Origin: Effusibacillus consociatus
Lineage (GTDB): Bacteria; Bacillota; Bacilli; Tumebacillales; Effusibacillaceae
Length of the DNA stretch: 9,019 nucleotides
Assembly (NCBI RefSeq): GCF_042652925.1
Contig: NZ_JBHSHC010000012.1
Coordinates: 1-9,019 of the forward strand
Direction: 5' to 3'
This document shows positions 6,549 to 9,019 of the stretch, in pieces. Every line of letters begins with the position of its first letter. Within the stretch, counting starts at the first letter, position 1. Under the pieces are notes generated by a model. It searched no databases. It saw only the letters and a program-made list of their open reading frames with translations, and was not told the DNA's origin. Position numbers and translations under genes: made by a program.

Positions 6549-6617
6549 GATCCATTAGGACATCAGTTCAAGAAAGAAGAATTGCAAACAAAACTGCAAA
6601 CCAATTTGCAAACATAA
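6549..6617 (+). pseudogene. Possible integrase C-terminal tail remnant
   Basis: A 22-codon open stretch, 'DPLGHQFKKEELQTK' then 'LQTNLQT' and TAA, lies directly after a stop codon and about 115 bases upstream of the tRNA-Sec fragment. A charged, Gln-rich tail ending close to a tRNA attachment site is where the 3' end of an integrase gene commonly lies. No catalytic motif remains, so this is only a suggestion from position and composition. Confidence 0.2.
6583..6613. repeat. Three TGCAAAC direct repeats at 12-bp spacing
   Basis: TGCAAAC occurs at 6583-6589, 6595-6601 and 6607-6613, exactly 12 bases apart. The array lies about 120 bases left of the tRNA-Sec fragment. Regular short direct repeats beside an attachment core are typical of integrase arm-type sites; alternatively they simply reflect the repeated Leu-Gln-Thr codons of the small frame that covers them. 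Confidence 0.5.
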
Positions 6618-6731
6618 GGTAAAGAAACGGAAACTAATCAATAGAATTAGAAAGCACATACCCCTTGATACAACAACATTTTTAACACTTATTGATATTC
6701 CGTGACATTCGAAAAAACTGCGATTTTCAAA

Positions 6732-6795
6732 CTTCAAAACCGAGCGTGAGGCATGGGATGTCTCAGGTGGGTTCGATTCCCACACGCTTCCGCCA
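6732..6795 (+). tRNA. selC: tRNA-Sec, 3' half only (attachment-site scar)
   Basis: From the anticodon loop onward this matches a bacterial selenocysteine tRNA: CTTCAAA loop with anticodon TCA (6732-6738); a long variable arm with 7-bp stem GAGGCAT-GGG-ATGTCTC (6748-6764); T-arm GTGGG-TTCGATT-CCCAC (6767-6783); an 8-base acceptor strand ACGCTTCC; discriminator G; and encoded CCA (6793-6795). The 8-base acceptor strand is a hallmark of tRNA-Sec. The 5' half is absent: the bases before the loop do not pair with ACCGAG, and no GGAAGCGT acceptor strand lies upstream. This is the pattern left at the far end of an element that integrated into selC with its crossover at the anticodon loop. The functional gene should be elsewhere. 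Confidence 0.8.
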
Positions 6796-6801
6796 AATAC
6801 A

Positions 6802-6838
6802 AAAAATCCTTAGAACCACAAGGTTTCTAAGGATTTTT
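6802..6838 (+). terminator. Terminator downstream of tRNA-Sec fragment (could act both ways)
   Basis: AAAAATCCTTAGAA (6802-6815) and TTCTAAGGATTTTT (6825-6838) form a perfect 14-bp stem with a 9-base loop. With T-rich 3' arms on both strands it can terminate in either direction. It follows the CCA end by six bases and is probably the original selC terminator. Confidence 0.85.
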
Positions 6839-6850
6839 ATCTTGCTTTAA

Positions 6851-6913
6851 TTTTCTACAGCAAACACAAAATCAAGAGGGTAGATTACCGTTTTTTCTAC
6901 CATTTTTCTACCC
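6851..6913. repeat. TTTTCTAC repeats with flanking inverted copy
   Basis: TTTTCTAC occurs at 6851-6858, 6893-6900 and 6904-6911. GGGTAGA (6878-6884) is the exact reverse complement of TCTACCC (6907-6913). The cluster lies just to the right of the tRNA-Sec fragment and its terminator. It could be integrase arm sites of a second element or a regulatory array for the following toxin gene; neither is proven. Confidence 0.35.
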
Positions 6914-6946
6914 TTTATTTAACTGAAGCGTTTTTCGAAGAATCGA

Positions 6947-6975
6947 TTGCGAGACACTTGAATGGTTGGTACAAT
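6947..6975 (+). promoter_or_regulatory. Sigma-A-type promoter for the small toxin gene
   Basis: TTGCGA (6947-6952), a 17-base spacer and TACAAT (6970-6975) fit a vegetative promoter. A second TACAAT with extended TG (6982-6989) follows closely. Transcription would start about 60 bases before the toxin ATG, allowing a structured leader. Confidence 0.55.
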
Positions 6976-7042
6976 ATTCCTTGTACAATAGAATCGGCTC
7001 TCAAGGGTGGTCGGCTAGTCCCCTGCGAAAGGGGGTGATGCC

Positions 7043-7126
7043 ATGACAGTATACGAAACCATTTCTTTGATGATTTCGTTCGGGCTGCTGCTCGTTACCA
7101 TACTGTCGTTCCATAAACGGAAATAG
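7043..7126 (+). CDS. Hol-Tox-type small hydrophobic toxin (type I toxin-antitoxin candidate)
   Basis: A 27-residue peptide starting MTVYETISLM, with one hydrophobic segment (about residues 7-22, 'ISLMISFGLLLVTILSF') and a basic tail, HKRK. This is the layout of the putative holin-like toxin family found in Bacillota, single-span membrane peptides thought to be type I toxins. The start is well set: GAAAGGGGGTGATG lies just before ATG 7043-7045. A promoter is visible 70-95 bases upstream and a hairpin terminator about 90 bases downstream. The gene is too short for usual gene callers. Toxicity is inferred from the family. Confidence 0.75.
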   Translation: MTVYETISLMISFGLLLVTILSFHKRK

Positions 7127-7198
7127 GCCGCCCTTGTCCAGAGGAACGCGGTCTATCTCCTGATCGTATCCTATTGAGCCGACTGCCCGGAGGGCAAT
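7043..7198 (-). ncRNA. Candidate antisense antitoxin RNA
   Basis: The sequence TGTACAATAG, which forms the second -10 region of the toxin promoter (6982-6991), recurs inverted on the minus strand at 7199-7208, downstream of the toxin gene, where it would drive transcription back across the toxin's 3' region. Both copies are followed within 35 bases by GGCTC. The region between can fold (7129-7152 and 7179-7197 contain short inverted repeats). No good -35 is seen for the minus-strand promoter and the 3' end is unknown, so the limits are a guess. Confidence 0.35.
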
Positions 7199-7214
7199 CT
7201 ATTGTACAGGCCAT

Positions 7215-7243
7215 AGGTGTATCGAGCACCTGCGGTCTTTTTA
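7215..7243 (+). terminator. Weak hairpin terminator after the toxin gene
   Basis: AGGTG (7215-7219) pairs with CACCT (7227-7231) around a 7-base loop, followed by GCGGTC and a TTTTT run. The stem is short and the T-run is offset by six bases, so it is a plausible but weak terminator for the toxin mRNA. Confidence 0.35.
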
Positions 7244-7475
7244 GCGTATGCATAATCGGGAAGTCCTTATTCATATCTTTGCAAAAAATTGTAGAAAAGT
7301 CAAGGAACCGGCTCGGGGATCGGACCACCATTCTTCAGCTTTACTTCTAAAATATCCTTTCAGGACATCCCGATTTTTATCGTTTCGTCCAGCATATTTC
7401 CATAACTATTTATAATACGTGTAAACAGAGAATGTAAAAAACGTCTCTACCATAGTTTGTAATTCCACCTTCTTG

Positions 7476-7982
7476 ATGAATCTCGCGCTTCAGGTTCCCG
7501 GGGAGGAAGACCGGATATGTGAGCCTGGATTGCCCTCAACATTCTCAAAATTTCGTTTGTGCTGGCGGTATGTCAATAACACCACATATGATTGGCTGGA
7601 TATGGATCTGACCAATTTGAAATTCACTCAAGAGCGAATCGACCGCATCAAGCAGGCTTATGTCGACGGCAGGTATCCGGGTCTTGACGTCAAGGATACG
7701 GCTAGAGCCAATGGCCAGTTGAATGGATCGTATCAGACGAGTAACTACCCCAACGCAAAATACGATTATGAAGATGATAACGAAGATGGCTTGATTGATG
7801 AGCTAGAGATGGTCTCCACCGATCCAAGAACCATGCAAGCAAACTATGATTACTATTTTTGGACAACATTTGACCATCAGAAACAATCTGGAACTGGGCA
7901 GTTGGAAGGATCTTCTCATGCAAGCACAAAAAATAGCTTTACTGGTGAATACAACACCTGGGCTTACGAAGATCTCTGTTAG
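7476..7982 (+). CDS. Hypothetical acidic protein with calcium-loop-like motif, probable gene fragment
   Basis: About 168 residues from ATG 7476 to TAG 7980-7982. It is not recognised as a known family. The middle part is rich in Tyr, Asp and Asn and contains 'DDNEDGLIDELEMVSTDP', which fits the D-x-[ND]-x-D-G-x-x-D-x-x-E calcium-binding loop of thrombospondin type 3-like or dockerin-like repeats, usual in secreted proteins. No signal peptide or clear ribosome binding site precedes it, and the first 40 residues look non-native. The next 13 codons after the TAG continue in the same frame into the fragment at 7983-8415, so it may be the front part of one broken gene or a fusion of two scraps. 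The 7245-7472 gap before it holds no supported gene. Confidence 0.45.
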   Translation: MNLALQVPGEEDRICEPGLPSTFSKFRLCWRYVNNTTYDWLDMDLTNLKFTQERIDRIKQAYVDGRYPGLDVKDTARANGQLNGSYQTSNYPNAKYDYEDDNEDGLIDELEMVSTDPRTMQANYDYYFWTTFDHQKQSGTGQLEGSSHASTKNSFTGEYNTWAYEDLC

Positions 7983-8415
7983 CAGCCCTATGATCTTTCA
8001 CAGGCAGTTGCTTTCCAGCCGATGAATCAGGCCTTTGCTGCTCCAAAGGAATCTCAACATACCAAGAGAATTACCTTGTTCAGTGAAAAGACCCAAACAA
8101 AGGGATACACTTTGTCGGCAGTACAGCGCGGCCATAAGAACAATGAAATATTCGTAGTTCCTGACGGGGATAATCTTGCAGCGTCTGTACAATACAATAA
8201 AGCTATTGCATCTGAATTGTCCAAATCAAATAAAAAGGATCTTCCAGTAGTGATCACATTCAAAAAAGCAATGTCAATGGAAGAGTTGAAAACTTTTGAA
8301 AACAAAATACGGATTCAAGCTTGAAGAATTTGTTGGAAGAGCTTACGGCAATAACAATGAGCGTATCACCTACGGTGGTCTGGCCGAAAATATTGACGCA
8401 ATTGATCAGGAATAG
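7983..8415 (+). pseudogene. Broken secreted-protein-like gene with frameshift
   Basis: The frame reads 'QPMNQAFAAPKE', which looks like the end of a signal peptide (A-F-A-A cleavage-type site), then a polar stretch ending 'FKKAMSMEELKTFENK', where it shifts at an A-run near 8305-8310. Removing one A gives 'ENKYGFKLEEFVGRAYG' then 'ITYGGLAENIDAIDQE' and a stop at 8413-8415. The tail 'ITYGGL' with residues around it reads as coherent protein, so the shift is probably a disabling single-base insertion. The upstream part of the signal peptide is missing; a TAG precedes it. Family not recognised. Confidence 0.5.
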
Positions 8416-8550
8416 TAGCTCGGAATTAGAGGCATGATTCTGAGTCTAATAATGGTGAGTGGCTGAAAAATCCTCCATTTTTTAACTGTGGAACGCATTT
8501 TCAAAAAAAGGGCATGCCAAATAACCAAACAATATCGGGTTTTTAAAAAA

Positions 8551-8568
8551 TATGGAACAGCCCTGTGA
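8551..8568 (-). repeat. Possible IS terminal sequence
   Basis: On the minus strand, just after the transposase stop codon, TCACAGGGCTGTTCCATA resembles the GGGCTGTTCC/GGCTGTCCC ends seen in IS1182-like and related elements. The partner end is outside the window, so the boundary cannot be confirmed. Confidence 0.3.
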
Positions 8569-9019
8569 CTATGCAGCTAATTGGCTTGCAAACCATTCGT
8601 CCAGTGAAGGAAGGTTCGCTTTTCTTGCGTCTTCCAACCATGCGTCGGCATGTTGGCACATGGCAATCAAGTAGACTCGAATGTTCCAGTGACGGGAACT
8701 GCGACCTTCAGAGGCTTCGAGTTTGTAATCCACCTTTTGACGCTTGATGCACCGCTCCACTCCAGTCCGTAGGGCATATCGCTGTTTCCATTCCTTGCTG
8801 TCGCGCCTGACGCGAGGAAACAGACGAGGATTATCCGAAGTGGATGTGTAGAATGTCCTTCCGTACTCGGAAGGTGAACAAGGATGGGGACACTCCCATT
8901 TGCCTACTTTGGCGGGACAGCGCCATTTGACGCGTTGACGGCCGGGGCATCCGTGATCTTGGGGTTTCTTGGCTCTTGCTTCTCATTTTTCTTGCCTTTT
9001 TTTCTGGGCTTTTTGAGTT
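8569..9019 (-). pseudogene. DDE transposase (IS1182/IS5-like), C-terminal part with nonsense codon
   Basis: The frame runs in from the right edge, has an in-frame TGA at 8983-8985, and continues to TAG 8569-8571. Visible motifs are: Cys-rich 'KWRCPAKVGKWECPHPCS' (a zinc-ribbon-like C-x-n-C-x4-C); 'SEYGRTFYTSTSDNPRLFP'; then 'ERCIKRQKVDYKLEAS', whose Glu fits the catalytic E of the DDE triad in the 'R-x-x-x-E-R-x-x-K' context; and 'NIRVYLIAMCQHADAW' near the end. This is the C-terminal half of a common Firmicute IS transposase. The N-terminal half is outside the window. The TGA lies in a Lys-rich linker and is likely a nonsense mutation. Confidence 0.7.

Noticed and set aside
6555..6785. Minus-strand frame of 76 codons beginning MWESNPPETS
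   Set aside because: Its N-terminal part is the antisense of the tRNA-Sec T-arm and acceptor, a well-known false call, and the rest is low-complexity Phe/Leu sequence without a ribosome binding site.
7095..7331. Minus-strand frame of 78 codons opposite the toxin region
   Set aside because: It overlaps the toxin 3' region, the terminator hairpin and the mirrored promoter element, has no ribosome binding site and resembles no known protein.
7983..8305. Separate intact small gene starting at ATG 8022
   Set aside because: It starts in the middle of a signal-peptide-like segment without a ribosome binding site, and its natural C-terminus lies in the next frame, so a broken gene fits better.
6160..8985. 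In-frame TGA codons in two transposase fragments (6160-6162 and 8983-8985) as selenocysteine or as a TGA=Trp code
   Set aside because: TGA ends ritA here and both fragments are otherwise truncated. Transposases are not selenoproteins and no SECIS-like hairpin was evident. Nonsense mutations are simpler.

Overview
The window reads as an accessory, recombination-rich stretch of a Bacillota (Firmicutes) chromosome. The clues are strong GGAGG-type ribosome binding sites, a short Hol-Tox-type membrane peptide, Firmicute-style transposases, and the 3' half of a selenocysteine tRNA gene, which implies a host with a Sec system. Almost everything here is mobile DNA or its debris. TGA is used as an ordinary stop (for example ritA), so the code is standard.

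Layout, left to right. Positions 1-192 are the end of an IS66-family element (tnpA start plus terminal repeat), lying beside a decayed transposase fragment (251-499). Positions 540-6040 are a minus-strand transposition unit: a Mu/TniA-like DDE transposase, an ExeA/TniB-like AAA ATPase (824-1624) and a small DUF5348-type protein (569-811), closed by a clear terminator. The transposase gene is cut in two by a 3.5 kb insert (2212-5715). This insert carries three adjacent tyrosine recombinase genes in one overlapping operon, flanked by 91-bp near-perfect inverted repeats, which is the architecture of a RIT (recombinase in trio) element. Removing exactly 2212-5715 rebuilds an in-frame Tyr codon and the catalytic 'YVDNGK' motif of the transposase. 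Two of the three recombinase genes (ritA, ritC) carry a frameshift; ritB is intact.

Upstream of the split transposase (about 6041-6246) is an N-terminal scrap of another transposase with an in-frame stop. A mostly non-coding stretch follows (6247-6730). At 6732-6795 is the 3' half of tRNA-Sec (anticodon loop to CCA) without its 5' half, which looks like the attachment-site scar of an integrative element. Possible integrase-tail and arm-site repeats lie on its left. Beyond it are a terminator, a candidate type I toxin gene (7043-7126) with a mirrored promoter-like element that may drive an antisense RNA, a broken secreted-protein-like gene (7476-8415), and the C-terminal part of a DDE transposase that runs off the right edge.

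Together the genes record nested insertions: a RIT element inside a TniA-like transposon, IS remnants on both sides, and probably all of it inside or beside an island using tRNA-Sec. Family names come from motif recognition alone; no database search was possible.
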